Counted from the stretch's first letter, positions 37,745 through 48,048 are shown. The stretch is DNA of 64,000 nt from Shewanella sp. HN-41 (GCF_000217915.1 NZ_AFOZ01000044.1:1-64000), one strand, 5' to 3'. Numbers and translations are program-made. Notes: generated by a model not told the origin, from the letters alone.

Positions 37745-39414
37745 GTTTGTTTCTCCATTTCGTCCATCATATCGCTGTTTGATGCGCCGGGGGGCACCAG
37801 TGGCCAAACGTTAAAAGCATCGTCGATTGCAACGTGTAACAAATACGGGCCCTTAGCCGCTAACATTTCGGTTAAGGCTTCTTCCACTTCGTCGGAAGAA
37901 AAAATCGTCCGACCGGGAATATCGAAGGCGGAGGCCAATTGCACAAAATCTGGGTTATCGGATAAATCCGTTTCGCTGTAGCGTTCTTCAAAAAATAGCT
38001 GCTGCCACTGCTTCACCATGCCAAGCTTTTGATTGTCGATAAGCACTATCTTCACTGGCAGCTTGCGGCGTTTGATGGTGGTCAGTTCCTGCACATTCAT
38101 CATAAAAGATCCATCGCCAGACACAGTCACCACAGTCGCATCGGGACGGGCCACTTGCGCGCCAATGGCGGCGGGCAAACCAAAGCCCATAGTGCCTAAA
38201 CCCGCGCTGGACAGATGATCTTCAGGGCGGCGGAACCACATATGCTGGGCCACCCACATTTGGTGCTGGCCCACATCACAACAAACAACATTGTCTTCGG
38301 GTAATTTATTGGCTAAACGGCGCAGCAGTGCGGGGGCGTAGATCAAACTGCCGGGGTGTTGATAATCCCATTGATGCTTACGGGATAAGTGCTCAACCTC
38401 GGCCAGCCAAGGCGTGATGTTCATCGGCATGGCTAAGGCGGGGAGGATTTGGCGTAAATCACCAGCGATCGCCACCTCAGGCATACGTAACTTGCCCAGT
38501 TCGGCGGCGTCGATATCGAGATGGATCACTTTGGCCTTGTCGGCAAAACTCGCTAAACGGCCGGTGACTCGGTCGTCGAAACGGGCGCCAACCACGATCA
38601 GTAAATCGCAATCCTGTACCGCTAAGTTAGCCGCTTTGCCGCCATGCATGCCTAACATGCCTAAGTAACTAGGCGTGCCATGGGCGATACTGCCAAGCCC
38701 CTTTAAGGTCGCGACCGAAGGTATGCCCGTCACTTTGATAAACTCACGCAGTTGATCGACCGCGCCCGCCATGCCGACACCACCGCCGACATACAGCATA
38801 GGTTGTTTGGCCTCAGCCAACAGCGCACGGGCGGCGTCGATATCACTCATCTCGGCTTGGGGTTCATTCATCACTGCCAGCAGGGGTGTGCGGTATTCGA
38901 GGTGAGCGATTTGGATATCCTTCGGGATATCGACCAGCACAGGGCCAGGGCGACCGGATGCGGCAATTTCGAAGGCTTGGTACAAGGTTGGGATCAGATC
39001 GTTGACGTCTGTCACCATAAAACTGTGCTTAGTGCAGCTCAGTGACATGCCCAGCACGTCGATTTCTTGAAAGGCGTCGGTGCCGATAACGGCGGTAGAG
39101 ACTTGGCCCGTGATGGCCACGATAGGCACTGAATCAAGCAGTGCATCGGCAAGCGAGGTGATAAGGTTAGTCGCGCCAGGGCCTGAAGTCGCAAAGCACA
39201 CGCCAGTTTTACCGCTGGCTCTGGCGTATCCTACGGCGGCAAAGGCGGCGCCTTGTTCGTGACGGCTGAGCAGATGTTCGACAGGGCTACCATAGAGGGC
39301 ATCATATATTGGCATGATGGCGCCGCCTGGATAACCAAATACTGTGGTAACACCATGTGCCGCTAACACTTTGATTACCGCGTCTGCGCCTCTGATCATT
39401 TGCCCTGGTTCCAT
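37741..39414 (-). CDS. ilvG: Acetolactate synthase II catalytic subunit
   Basis: 557 residues, ThDP-dependent: [18 protein letters not shown], the catalytic Glu in [20 protein letters not shown], the FAD-linked middle domain, and the ThDP/Mg motif [20 protein letters not shown]. It is uninterrupted, unlike the cryptic ilvG of E. coli K-12. First structural gene of the operon, preceded by a leader peptide and attenuator. Confidence 0.96.
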   Translation of the reverse strand: MEPGQMIRGADAVIKVLAAHGVTTVFGYPGGAIMPIYDALYGSPVEHLLSRHEQGAAFAAVGYARASGKTGVCFATSGPGATNLITSLADALLDSVPIVAITGQVSTAVIGTDAFQEIDVLGMSLSCTKHSFMVTDVNDLIPTLYQAFEIAASGRPGPVLVDIPKDIQIAHLEYRTPLLAVMNEPQAEMSDIDAARALLAEAKQPMLYVGGGVGMAGAVDQLREFIKVTGIPSVATLKGLGSIAHGTPSYLGMLGMHGGKAANLAVQDCDLLIVVGARFDDRVTGRLASFADKAKVIHLDIDAAELGKLRMPEVAIAGDLRQILPALAMPMNITPWLAEVEHLSRKHQWDYQHPGSLIYAPALLRRLANKLPEDNVVCCDVGQHQMWVAQHMWFRRPEDHLSSAGLGTMGFGLPAAIGAQVARPDATVVTVSGDGSFMMNVQELTTIKRRKLPVKIVLIDNQKLGMVKQWQQLFFEERYSETDLSDNPDFVQLASAFDIPGRTIFSSDEVEEALTEMLAAKGPYLLHVAIDDAFNVWPLVPPGASNSDMMDEMEKQT

Positions 39415-39504
39415 ATCTTCTCTCGCTACCTGAATCCTACATTGCCGAAAATCGACTCGATTTTTTACTCTTTCGAAACTTAAAGCCTAACTCTAGGCCC
39501 AGAA

Positions 39505-39545
39505 ACGAAGAACCCCCCGGTCCTTTCGGAGCGGGGGGTTCTTTC
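39505..39545 (-). terminator. ilv attenuator hairpin
   Basis: A 10-bp perfect stem GAACCCCCCG / CGGGGGGTTC with a 12-base loop, between the leader peptide and ilvG. On the minus strand it is followed by TTCGTTTCT. Position and the leader peptide support a transcription attenuator. Confidence 0.8.
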
Positions 39546-39569
39546 GAAACTTTTAACCTTTTAGGTCTA

Positions 39570-39656
39570 TCAGTTCGCCATGCGCCGCCCCCGCTGTGAT
39601 TTAATAATCACGACGGTAATAATCACGAGAATGAGCTTGGCAGCTTGGTTAAACAT
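39570..39656 (-). CDS. ilvL: ilv operon leader peptide
   Basis: A 28-codon reading frame too short for ordinary ORF calling. It starts MFNQAAKLILVIITVVIIKS, with eleven consecutive residues (LILVIITVVII) that are branched-chain amino acids except one Thr. It ends 25 bases before the attenuator hairpin. This is the classic leader for ribosome-stalling attenuation by Leu, Ile and Val availability. Confidence 0.88.
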   Translation of the reverse strand: MFNQAAKLILVIITVVIIKSQRGRRMAN

Positions 39657-39935
39657 CAATATGAATTCCTAATCGGTGTTTTCTAAATATGAGTATTGCT
39701 TAAATAATAATGTCGCTGGGCCCTGCCCGTTGCGAGCTATTAGCTTTACCATAAAGTGATAGCCAAACACAATAAAAAAGATCTTTTGTCAAAAAAAATT
39801 CAGCTTCCCTGCCGAGACAATGCAAAACAACAAGGTAAAACCCCCATCAAACGCGCGTTAGTTAGCAGCACTGCCGACTAACTCATGTCGTTGTTGCCCG
39901 CTCGACAGCCCACGAAGCAGGTAAAATTTTCAACA
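39657..39935. other. Promoter-leader region of ilvLGMDA
   Basis: No gene. A consensus TTGACA lies on the minus strand (plus TGTCAA, 39787-39792), but no equally good -10 sits 16-18 bases away, so the start of transcription is not assigned. The rest is AT-rich. Confidence 0.4.
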
Positions 39936-39967
39936 ATGCCAAGCACCTATCCTTAGTGTCTTGGCAT
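39936..39967 (-). terminator. Probable terminator of ilvC
   Basis: Stem ATGCCAAGCAC / GTG.CTTGGCAT with a 10-base loop, 18 bases beyond the ilvC stop. The U-tract is weak. Confidence 0.55.
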
Positions 39968-39985
39968 CTATTTGGTCAATTTAAC

Positions 39986-41458
39986 TCAAACAATACTTTT
40001 CATTTCAGTCATATAACCACGAAGCTCGGCACCGATATATTCCACATCTGTGTGGCGAATCGCGTCATTGACGGCAATGAGTTTCAGGTTATCTACACTG
40101 TTGGAACTATCCTTAAGACCCGCACCTAGATACTCAGGTGACATGGCATTCACGTAGTCGCGCAGCATAGGTACGGCGGCGTGATTAAACAGGTAGCAAC
40201 CGTATTCGGCGGTGTCTGAAATCACTACGTTCATTTCGTACAAACGCTTACGGGCAATCGTGTTGGCGATAAGTGGGGTTTCGTGCAGTGACTCGTAATA
40301 GGCCGATTCTTCCACGATACCCGCAGACACCATAGTGTCGAACGCCAATTCCACACCCGCTTTGATCATAGCGACAAGGAAAATACCTTTGTCGAAATAG
40401 GTTTGTTCGTCGATATGCTCGCTCGATACGGGCGCATTTTCGAAACCTGTTTCGCCGGTTTCCGCTCTCCAACGCAGTAAGTTCGCATCATCGTTCGCCC
40501 AGTCTTGCATCATAGTGCGAGAGAATTCGCCGCTGATAATGTCATCCATGTGCTTTTCAAATAATGGTTGGAGAATTTCCTTTAAATCTTCTGCTATTTC
40601 AAAGGCTTTTATCTTGGCTGGATTAGACAGACGGTCCATCATGTTAGTGATACCACCGTGCTTAAGCGCCTCGGTAACGGTTTCCCAACCTTGCTGGATA
40701 AGTTTGGCCGCATAGCCAGGCTCAACACCATCGGCGACCATTTTGTCGTAACCTAAGACGGCGCCCGTCTGCAACATACCGCAGAGGATAGTCTGCTCGC
40801 CCATTAGATCCGATTTCACTTCGGCGATAAAGGATGACAGTAGAACACCCGCTCTGTCGCCACCCGTTGCACTAGCGTAAGCTTTAGCAATCTCTAAGCC
40901 GTCACCCTTTGGATCGTTCTCTGGGTGAACCGCAATAAGGGTCGGCACGCCAAAACCACGTTTGTATTCTTCACGAACCTCAGTACCTGGGCACTTAGGA
41001 GCAACCATCACCACAGTAATATCGGGACGAACTTGCATGCCCTCTTCAACGATGTTGAAGCCGTGGGAGTAAGACAAGGTAGAACCTTGCTTCATCAGTG
41101 GCATCACAGTATTAACGACGTTTGAGTGCTGTTTATCCGGTGTTAAGTTCAAGACTAAATCCGCATCTGGGATCAGCTCTTCAAAGGTGCCGACTCTAAA
41201 ACCGTTATCGGTCGCTTTTTGCCATGAGGCACGCTTCTGGGCAATGGCTTCAGGACGCAGGGCGTAGGCGATATTCAGACCCGAATCACGCATGTTCAGA
41301 CCTTGGTTAAGCCCTTGAGCACCACAACCTAAAATAACAATATTCCAATCTTTGATGTAATTGCAGCCGTCGGTAAATTCAGAACGATCCATAAAACGAC
41401 ATTGGCCAAGCTGTGCTAATTGTTGACGTAAATTCAGAGAGTTAAAATAGTTAGCCAT
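39986..41458 (-). CDS. ilvC: Ketol-acid reductoisomerase (class II)
   Basis: 490 residues. The start was set at [18 protein letters not shown], matching the E. coli protein; an upstream in-frame extension of 14 codons is probably untranslated. NADPH-binding [20 protein letters not shown] is followed by two knotted C-terminal domains, the duplicated class II form. It makes 2,3-dihydroxy-isovalerate or -methylvalerate. Divergent from ilvY, as in enterobacteria. Confidence 0.97.
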   Translation of the reverse strand: MANYFNSLNLRQQLAQLGQCRFMDRSEFTDGCNYIKDWNIVILGCGAQGLNQGLNMRDSGLNIAYALRPEAIAQKRASWQKATDNGFRVGTFEELIPDADLVLNLTPDKQHSNVVNTVMPLMKQGSTLSYSHGFNIVEEGMQVRPDITVVMVAPKCPGTEVREEYKRGFGVPTLIAVHPENDPKGDGLEIAKAYASATGGDRAGVLLSSFIAEVKSDLMGEQTILCGMLQTGAVLGYDKMVADGVEPGYAAKLIQQGWETVTEALKHGGITNMMDRLSNPAKIKAFEIAEDLKEILQPLFEKHMDDIISGEFSRTMMQDWANDDANLLRWRAETGETGFENAPVSSEHIDEQTYFDKGIFLVAMIKAGVELAFDTMVSAGIVEESAYYESLHETPLIANTIARKRLYEMNVVISDTAEYGCYLFNHAAVPMLRDYVNAMSPEYLGAGLKDSSNSVDNLKLIAVNDAIRHTDVEYIGAELRGYMTEMKSIV

Positions 41459-41526
41459 CTGAGATACCACCTTTAAGTCAGGAATGGGGGACCCAACCAA
41501 ACTAAACGCTATGTTAAGGAATGGTT

Positions 41527-41567
41527 GTGATTGAAATCACTATACCCCATGCTTATCGTTGCTTAAA
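41527..41567 (-). promoter_or_regulatory. ilvC promoter region with palindrome
   Basis: On the minus strand, TATAGT (-10) is preceded at 17 bases by a poor -35 (TTTAAG), as expected for an activator-dependent promoter. GTGATTGAAATCAC, a perfect 6+6 inverted repeat at 41527-41540, overlaps it. Confidence 0.45.
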
Positions 41568-41589
41568 ATGATATATTCGAAACCTAATA

Positions 41590-41604
41590 TTGCATTTATT
41601 GCAA
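41590..41604. promoter_or_regulatory. Probable IlvY operator
   Basis: TTGCATTTATTGCAA, a perfect 5+5 inverted repeat containing the T-N11-A pattern of LysR-type sites, lies in the ilvC-ilvY divergent gap upstream of the ilvC promoter. Confidence 0.6.
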
Positions 41605-41677
41605 CGTGCTGTTAGTGGCAAATCGGATACATCTCCCCTCAGCCACTTAACTAGCCGAGCCTAAACAGGATAAGCAC

Positions 41678-42550
41678 ATGGATATTCGTACCCTCAAATT
41701 GTACCTGCACTTATGTGACAGTTTGCACTTCGCCAAGACGGCGGAGCAGATGCATGTGAGCCCATCGACCTTAAGCCGAGCACTGCAAAGATTAGAGGAG
41801 GAAGTGAATGCTAAATTGCTCGAGCGGGACAATCGCAGTGTGACCTTAACCCATGCAGGACGCGAGTTTAAGTTATTTGCCGAACAGACATTAAACCATT
41901 GGAGTACGCTTAAACACAGCATCGATCTCAAGCAGGATGTGCTGCGCGGTAAGCTCAACTTGTACTGCTCGGTGACAGCAGCCTATAGCCATTTGCCGCA
42001 TTTACTGGATCTCTTTCGTCAGGAGCATCCCTTTGTGGAAATCGCCCTGACAACGGGAGATGCAGCCAACGCCTTGAGTGAAATACAGCAGAATCGCGCC
42101 GATATCGCCATCGCCGCCCTGCCGGATCCCTTTCCCAGCAGTTTACACTTTGCCAAAATTGATGATGTGCCGTTGTCGATCATCGCTCCAACCATACGCT
42201 GCGCTGTGCAGCAACAGATTTCCCAAACGCCCATCGATTGGTCGAGCGTGCCCTTTATTATCCCCGACCATGGTCCCGGACGACGCCGCGCCGATAACTG
42301 GTTTAAACAAATGGGCATCAGCCCCAATATTTACGCCCAAGTCTCGGGACAAGAAGCCATTGCCTCTATGGTGGCGCTAGGTTGTGGCCTGAGTATCAGC
42401 CCAGAAGTGGTGATCAATAACAGCCCAGTACGGGATCGAATCCAGTTGCTCGCCTCGCCGGTTGCGATACCGCCCTTTGAACTCGGTTGCTGCTGCAAGC
42501 TAAAACGGCTGGAAGACCCGATACTGAGCGCTTTCTTAGACGTGATTTAG
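41678..42550 (+). CDS. ilvY: LysR-type activator IlvY
   Basis: 290 residues with an N-terminal winged helix-turn-helix (TLKLYLHLCDSLHFAKTAEQ; then HVSPSTLSRALQRLEEEV) and a LysR effector domain. Divergent from ilvC with a 219-bp gap. In E. coli IlvY senses acetolactate or acetohydroxybutyrate and activates ilvC. Identity rests on this pairing and on the N-terminus. Confidence 0.93.
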   Translation: MDIRTLKLYLHLCDSLHFAKTAEQMHVSPSTLSRALQRLEEEVNAKLLERDNRSVTLTHAGREFKLFAEQTLNHWSTLKHSIDLKQDVLRGKLNLYCSVTAAYSHLPHLLDLFRQEHPFVEIALTTGDAANALSEIQQNRADIAIAALPDPFPSSLHFAKIDDVPLSIIAPTIRCAVQQQISQTPIDWSSVPFIIPDHGPGRRRADNWFKQMGISPNIYAQVSGQEAIASMVALGCGLSISPEVVINNSPVRDRIQLLASPVAIPPFELGCCCKLKRLEDPILSAFLDVI

Positions 42551-42612
42551 GCGGGGCAACAGCCTTAAAAAAGCTGACTCAGCCCCGCTAGACAATCATA
42601 AAATGAGCCAAT

Positions 42613-43929
42613 TTAGGTATCTGGCGACATCAACTTATCGCTAGCATCGATACGAGTGACCAAAAGCTGATCGACCTTATAGGCATCGATATCGACCACC
42701 TCAAACTTGTAACCAGCATAGTTGACGAAATCCGTACGCTTAGGGATTTTACGCAGCATATACATCATAAAACCTGCGATGGTTTCGTAGTTCTGATTAT
42801 GCGGGAACTCTTCTATGCCGAAGGCGCGCATCACGTCGGTAATAGGTGTTACCCCATCGACTAACCAAGAGTTGCTATCGCGGGCGATGATTTGCTCTTC
42901 ACTCTCATGCAGCGACCAAGCGCCCATCACGGCACGTTGTAAATCGTTGGTGGTCACAATCCCCACCACTAGGGCGTATTCATTCATCACCACCGCAAAG
43001 TCGGCACGGCTATTTTTAAAGTATTCCATCGCCTCTGACAGGCTCAAGGTATCGGGAATGATCAGGGAGGTATGTACTAAGCTGCTGTCCTTGAGCGTGA
43101 TTTTCTCACCATTGATCACTCGGATCAGCAGCTCTTTCGCATCCACAAAACCTTTGATCATATCCAACTGACCATCACAGACTAAGAACTTAGTATGGGG
43201 GTCTTCGGCAATTTTACGTTTGATATCTTCTTCATTGTCCTGCAGTAAAAAGTACACGAGACTCTCGCGGGCCGTCATGGCAGATGTGACTGAAACGGTT
43301 TGCATTTCAAACACATTCTCCATCATTTGCTGCTCACCCTTATCCAGCACCCCGGCTTCGGCACCCGCATTCATCACGGCATAAATATCATCGGAGGTGA
43401 TTTCGTCATTACGAGCCGTCGGAATTTGCAACAGTTTAAAAATGCCACTCGCCATACCATTAAAAAACCACACTAAGGGTCGAAGAACCGTAATGCAGAT
43501 ACTCATGGGGCCAACAACGGCTAAGGCAACGGGTTCAGGCATCGCCATGGCAATGCGCTTTGGCATAAGATCGGCCACCAGAATAAAAGCGCTGGTAACC
43601 AAGACAAATGACAGTAAAAAGCTGACTTGACTTAGCCAAGGATCACTTATCCAAGGCGTTAGAAATTGATAGAAATAGGGACGAAAAGCCGACTCGCCCA
43701 CAATACCACCCATAATGGCGACGGCGTTCAACCCAATTTGGACCACAGTAAAAAAGCTCCCCGGATGAGCCTGTAAATGCAGCACTTTCTCGGCTCGGGC
43801 GTCGCCCTCATCGGCCAACTGACGTAGACGAATTTTTCGCGAAGCGGCTAAGGCAATTTCTGACATAGAGAAGAAGCAACTCGCGCCGATTAAACACAAT
43901 ATAATCATCACGTTATCAAAGAGACTCAT
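42613..43929 (-). CDS. paeA: PaeA/YtfL-type CNNM-CBS transporter
   Basis: 438 residues: DUF21/CNNM membrane domain (SEIALAASRKIRLRQLADEG; GSFFTVVQIGLNAVAIMGGI; LVADLMPKRIAMAMPEPVAL), two CBS domains (near 200-320) and a CorC/HlyC C-terminal domain (NSWLVDGVTPITDVMRAFGI; TIAGFMMYMLRKIPKRTDFV). The residues follow E. coli YtfL (PaeA), reported as a cadaverine/putrescine exporter. The start was set at the ATG after AAGGTG that removes 35 unmatched upstream residues. A ~500-base gap without genes lies upstream. Confidence 0.85.
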   Translation of the reverse strand: MSLFDNVMIILCLIGASCFFSMSEIALAASRKIRLRQLADEGDARAEKVLHLQAHPGSFFTVVQIGLNAVAIMGGIVGESAFRPYFYQFLTPWISDPWLSQVSFLLSFVLVTSAFILVADLMPKRIAMAMPEPVALAVVGPMSICITVLRPLVWFFNGMASGIFKLLQIPTARNDEITSDDIYAVMNAGAEAGVLDKGEQQMMENVFEMQTVSVTSAMTARESLVYFLLQDNEEDIKRKIAEDPHTKFLVCDGQLDMIKGFVDAKELLIRVINGEKITLKDSSLVHTSLIIPDTLSLSEAMEYFKNSRADFAVVMNEYALVVGIVTTNDLQRAVMGAWSLHESEEQIIARDSNSWLVDGVTPITDVMRAFGIEEFPHNQNYETIAGFMMYMLRKIPKRTDFVNYAGYKFEVVDIDAYKVDQLLVTRIDASDKLMSPDT

Positions 43930-44438
43930 GTAACACCTTTTGTTTAACACTGGACTAACTAGGACCGACCCGCGCTTTAAGGCCCGCGTGTCAGTTGAAT
44001 TTTGGACGATAGGGAAGCTGTGCGATTCCAGCAATTAACTCGATAAACCCGGCTTACTCCCTCTGCTACTCTGGCAGGATCCGTCATCGGCACCCACAGT
44101 ATCTGTGTCTAGGTGTTGCATCCATTCAAAAGGTGGCCGACATTCTGTCATTGATGCGCCTTGAATTGAAGCACCCTAGACGCTCTGAAACTCGTATCTT
44201 CAGGCAGCTTGGGTATAGTATATCTGCTAATCACTCAGTTATGCGTGACTCTGCTCTCGCCACCCGCCTGTAATGCGACGAGCTTCCATCATTTAAGTGA
44301 CATATTTGTGTCAAAGAGGCTGAAAACTCACCCGTTAATTATTTTATCAGAATCTATAAATAGATAATTATAAAAGAATTACTACATCAGCTTCTTACAT
44401 AAAGCTCAACGACTGGGTAAACCTGAACACTCAACAGA
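43930..44438. other. Long non-coding leader upstream of paeA
   Basis: About 500 bases without a gene. On the minus strand the last ~290 bases hold several self-complementary stretches and a run ATACCCAAGCTGCCTGAAGA (44201-44222 region) that looks like a dispersed Shewanella intergenic sequence. TGACA-N6-TGTCA lies at 44298-44313. A structured 5' leader is possible; no known riboswitch family was recognised. Confidence 0.35.
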
Positions 44439-44852
44439 TCACGCCCGCGGGCGATAGGGACAAAAATTTGGCTTAGGGCCAATTTGAGGATGATTACGGC
44501 AAGTCTCGGGGCGTTGATGATAAATAGTGCAACGGCGGGTTTTGCTATCCAAATACAAGCAATCATCATTCGCCATGCGTGCTAGGGTAAAAATGGCGGT
44601 TTTATGATTAAAATTATCAATTAAGCGGGCTTTTTGTAGGCGCTTAGCAATGGCTTTTAGATCGCCTTCGGCTTCAAATTCATCCACTAATGCCATACGG
44701 ACTAAATCACTGACCGTGACTTCGACGGGCAGAGTACAGCAAGTGGCATGGCAAGTGTCACACAAACCTTTACGGTACTTTTGCCAAGTAGACAAATCAT
44801 CGATATTAAAAACCGACACCGCATTTGCCGTATTTTTACCACGTTTTGACAC
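44439..44852 (-). CDS. YkgJ-family cysteine-cluster protein
   Basis: 137 residues from a GTG preceded by AGG at 7 bases (an in-frame ATG at 44933 would add 27 residues of unrelated hydrophobic sequence). The eight-cysteine pattern of the zinc/iron-chelating YkgJ (CxBxCC) family is visible: GLCDTCHATCCTLP, DDCLYLDSKTRRCTIYHQRP, ETCRNHPQ and NFCPYRPR. The function of the family is unknown. Transcribed alone after the diguanylate cyclase gene. Confidence 0.75.
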   Translation of the reverse strand: MSKRGKNTANAVSVFNIDDLSTWQKYRKGLCDTCHATCCTLPVEVTVSDLVRMALVDEFEAEGDLKAIAKRLQKARLIDNFNHKTAIFTLARMANDDCLYLDSKTRRCTIYHQRPETCRNHPQIGPKPNFCPYRPRA

Positions 44853-44943
44853 GCTCAGACCTAAAGGTTGGGAATAAAGGGCGGCAATTATAGCAGGCAA
44901 AAAACAGAAATAAACCCGTAGAAACTCGCTCAATAAAAGCGAT

Positions 44944-46770
44944 TTAGCCCCATGGATTTATCTCGACCACCACAGTATTACGACCTCGGTCCTTCGCCTG
45001 ATAAAGACACATATCCGCTCGGCGAAGCACATCCGCCATTTTCAGCCCAGATAGGGTATCGAGCGCCAGGTAAACACCGCCGATGCTAGTCGTCACTTTA
45101 GCTATTGGCGAGCCACTATGGGGAATATTTAACTCTGCAACTTGGTAGCATAATTGGGTGGCAATCGCCCTCAATTGGCTCGGCGTGACTCGCTCGAGCA
45201 CGATGGCAAACTCTTCGCCACCAATCCTTGCGAGTAAGGCCCCCTGCGGCAATATGTCGCTGCGCATTAACTCCTCAGCCACCCGCCTTAGCACTGTATC
45301 CCCTTCTAGATGACCATAGGTATCGTTGTAACTCTTGAAGTAATCGATATCCAACATTAACAGCCCAGCGGATATTTTGCCTTGCAATACTGCTTCTAGG
45401 GTGTGGGTAAAGGGGCGTCTATTAGTTAATCCCGTCAATTCATCGGTTTCAGCCATGACTTGCAACTGTGCATTCACTGAGACGAGGGCTTGCTGCAAAC
45501 CCAACATCTGTCGTTCTTTCTCTGCCCGTAACAGCAATTCGTTTAATGCGGCGGCAAATTGCGTCAACATGATGTGCTTTTGCATGTTCCAATTTAATGG
45601 GCGAGTCGCAGTTGACAGTGACAATAATCCCAGCAAGTTACCCGCATTTTTAATCGCAAAAGCGGCGATAGCGCATATACCAACCGAACGCATCGCTTCA
45701 TATTCCTTCGGCGATTGAGCTTTTAAAGATTCAATATCCTCAATCACTAGGATCGATTCTACTTCCAATTTTTGCACCAGTAGGACGATATTTTCAACGG
45801 AAAGACCTTGGATCTGCTCCCCAGTAGACTCACTCGTCCACAGACTGCGATACTGTGCCTCTCCCTGAGTAAATTCGACAATACTCACCCTCTGAACATC
45901 AAATAACACCCCGATTTTATGGCTGATCTCTACCAAGCCTTCATCCAGCCTGAGCGTATCCATATTGAGAAATTGCAGTGAAATTTCAGCCAATAATTGG
46001 TTCGCCTGCGACTGCCAATTGAGCTCTTGAGTGCGATCCTCGACCAGACGTTCCAACAAGTGTTGCTGTTGCTGTAACGCCCGCTGCTGCCGCTTATTCA
46101 AGGCTAAATCGTTGCGAATTCTCTGATACATGGCCTGCAGCGACAGGGCAACATGGCCAATCTCATCGGGGTTTGCCACAATCGCCTCGGGAACCGACAG
46201 CTTTTTAAGGGAATGAAGATTGATTTGGTTGGTAAAACGTTCCAATGCAGACAAACGGCTCGTGACCAATAAACGTACGAGAGTGAGGATTAGGTAAATC
46301 ATCAGTAGGGTTTTAAGCCCATTGCCAAAGACGATAATGATCAACTGCTGCCATAACTCGTAGTACAGCTTATTCGTATCTAACCCAACGGTAAGAGTCC
46401 CAATCTGGTGCTCTTGATATTCAATCGCATAATGAAAAAGCGTTTGGCTCTCATCAGTGTCACGGACAGGTTTCCCTAGTTGCATAGCGACCCCGTCAAT
46501 ACTCTCCAAATTCACACTCGATACCATGGGTATCATACCTAAGCCCGATAGCAAATCGGATAGCAAGCTACGGTCGACATCCCAGAGTGATTTGGCAATG
46601 CTAGGGAGAATAGACTCAGAATACTCCCGAATATCTGCCGTCGCATCGTCGATACTGTCCTGATAATTCCATATCAGTTGCACCAGCATAGTTAACACCG
46701 CAAAAAATGAACTCACACCGATAATGGTGAGTGTCATTCGGTGACTAAGGGAATGATTTCTATGTTTCAT
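44944..46770 (-). CDS. Membrane sensor diguanylate cyclase (GGEEF)
   Basis: 608 residues: N-terminal membrane helix (about 13-33), a ~110-residue periplasmic region (SILPSIAKSLWDVDRSLLSD), a second helix (~142-165), a HAMP-like linker, a coiled coil rich in Gln, a GAF-like domain (about 265-420) and a GGDEF domain with the active motif ARIGGEEFAIVLE and preceding LMLDIDYFKSYNDTYGHLEG. An inhibitory RxxD site is not obvious. It follows a periplasmic binding protein gene by 16 bases, so the periplasmic region may receive its signal from that protein. Confidence 0.85.
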   Translation of the reverse strand: MKHRNHSLSHRMTLTIIGVSSFFAVLTMLVQLIWNYQDSIDDATADIREYSESILPSIAKSLWDVDRSLLSDLLSGLGMIPMVSSVNLESIDGVAMQLGKPVRDTDESQTLFHYAIEYQEHQIGTLTVGLDTNKLYYELWQQLIIIVFGNGLKTLLMIYLILTLVRLLVTSRLSALERFTNQINLHSLKKLSVPEAIVANPDEIGHVALSLQAMYQRIRNDLALNKRQQRALQQQQHLLERLVEDRTQELNWQSQANQLLAEISLQFLNMDTLRLDEGLVEISHKIGVLFDVQRVSIVEFTQGEAQYRSLWTSESTGEQIQGLSVENIVLLVQKLEVESILVIEDIESLKAQSPKEYEAMRSVGICAIAAFAIKNAGNLLGLLSLSTATRPLNWNMQKHIMLTQFAAALNELLLRAEKERQMLGLQQALVSVNAQLQVMAETDELTGLTNRRPFTHTLEAVLQGKISAGLLMLDIDYFKSYNDTYGHLEGDTVLRRVAEELMRSDILPQGALLARIGGEEFAIVLERVTPSQLRAIATQLCYQVAELNIPHSGSPIAKVTTSIGGVYLALDTLSGLKMADVLRRADMCLYQAKDRGRNTVVVEINPWG

Positions 46771-46786
46771 GGAGACCTATTGGCTA

Positions 46787-47809
46787 TTATTGTCGCGACA
46801 ATTTATCCAAAATTTCAGACTGAAAAATGGTGGGCCAATCCCTCGCAACTAGCATTTGATAGAAAGCCGAATCGGGGCTGAGCACATCAAATAACGCGAC
46901 CCTTTCATAGGGGATATATTTTTGAGTCTGATGATAATGCTGCAACTGAACTAAGCCTAAGGCTCCCACCAAAAAATGCCCACCACCGAGTACGCTTATC
47001 GCATGTTCACGGCGCAGATTTAAAATCTCCGGTGAGGTGTTAATCGTGCTGACGAATACCTTTTCACCCGACTTCAGTCCCTTTTCTTTCAATGCCTTAA
47101 GTACACCTATTGCCATACGATCACTGGCGGTCCAAATCACATTGAGATCGGGATAACGGGTAAGCAAGGTCAACGCCTGACCATAGGCAATATCCTCACT
47201 CCACTGGCCATAAACCGTTTGCATCACAGTTGCACTATCTTGCATAAAGAAATAATCATGGGCGCCTTGGGTACGAAGCACAGATGCTGGCGTAGACTTA
47301 TCGCCCGAAATTAATAAAACCTTAGCTTCTTTGCCTTTTAAATCGGCCATCAAAGATTTAGCAGTTGCCGAACCAATCACATAATTATCGGGAATAATGG
47401 CCGGTAATAGGTATTTCTGCCAATGGGGATCCTTCAGCAAGCTATCACGTTCACCAATGGAGATATCATTTAAAATTAACTGAACATAAATAGGATACGG
47501 ATAAAGCAGCTGTAGCATTTTAAGTGCGGACTGTTTTTCATTGACCAATATGACGTAATGCGGAAGAGAGGGAGAATTATCTAATAATTCAGCGAACTGG
47601 GTGATCATTTTGAAGTGATTACGATCGGAGTGAATAATATTGAGATTAATATCCAGCTTGGTCGATGCGAATAACATTAATTTATCGACATCCCCCCAAA
47701 AACTGTCCTCTGCAGCACCGGGATTAAAGAACACAACATCGAGTTTGGCCGCCGATACGCTAAAAGAAAGCCCACACACAAAGAGGCAACATAATTTCCA
47801 TAAACGCAT
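46787..47809 (-). CDS. Periplasmic ligand-binding protein (sugar-type, Peripla_BP_4)
   Basis: 340 residues with a cleavable signal peptide (MRLWKLCCLFVCGLSFSVSA) and a type I periplasmic-binding fold: KLDVVFFNPGAAEDSFWGDV, KVLLISGDKSTPASVLRTQGAH, LNVIWTASDRMAIGVLKALKEKG. No ABC permease genes are adjacent. The diguanylate cyclase gene follows 16 bases downstream, so it most likely works as a sensor co-receptor (as in LuxP/LuxQ-type systems) rather than a transporter part. Confidence 0.82.
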   Translation of the reverse strand: MRLWKLCCLFVCGLSFSVSAAKLDVVFFNPGAAEDSFWGDVDKLMLFASTKLDINLNIIHSDRNHFKMITQFAELLDNSPSLPHYVILVNEKQSALKMLQLLYPYPIYVQLILNDISIGERDSLLKDPHWQKYLLPAIIPDNYVIGSATAKSLMADLKGKEAKVLLISGDKSTPASVLRTQGAHDYFFMQDSATVMQTVYGQWSEDIAYGQALTLLTRYPDLNVIWTASDRMAIGVLKALKEKGLKSGEKVFVSTINTSPEILNLRREHAISVLGGGHFLVGALGLVQLQHYHQTQKYIPYERVALFDVLSPDSAFYQMLVARDWPTIFQSEILDKLSRQ

Positions 47810-48027
47810 AGGCGAGATCTCCTAGATCGTGTTCCCCCAAACGTTATCCTTTCATCCGAGATCACTTTTTAATTATCGATTCACAATCCTGTTACCGCAT
47901 CGTCGCCTAAAAATCCCCAATAGCAACAGATAGTTCGATTAAACCACAAAACGATACAAAGTATACTTTATGTGCAGAATATTTATAGACTGGCCAGCAA
48001 TAGCCAAGCCCCCAAGATTGCCTTACG

Positions 48028-48048
48028 CATATACTCTGTTAGTATATG
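48028..48048. promoter_or_regulatory. Palindrome directly upstream of recG
   Basis: CATATACTCTGTTAGTATATG is a perfect 8+8 inverted repeat with a 5-base centre, ending 16 bases before the recG start. It overlaps a possible -10 (TATAAA follows at 48049). It does not match the LexA consensus. Confidence 0.4.
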
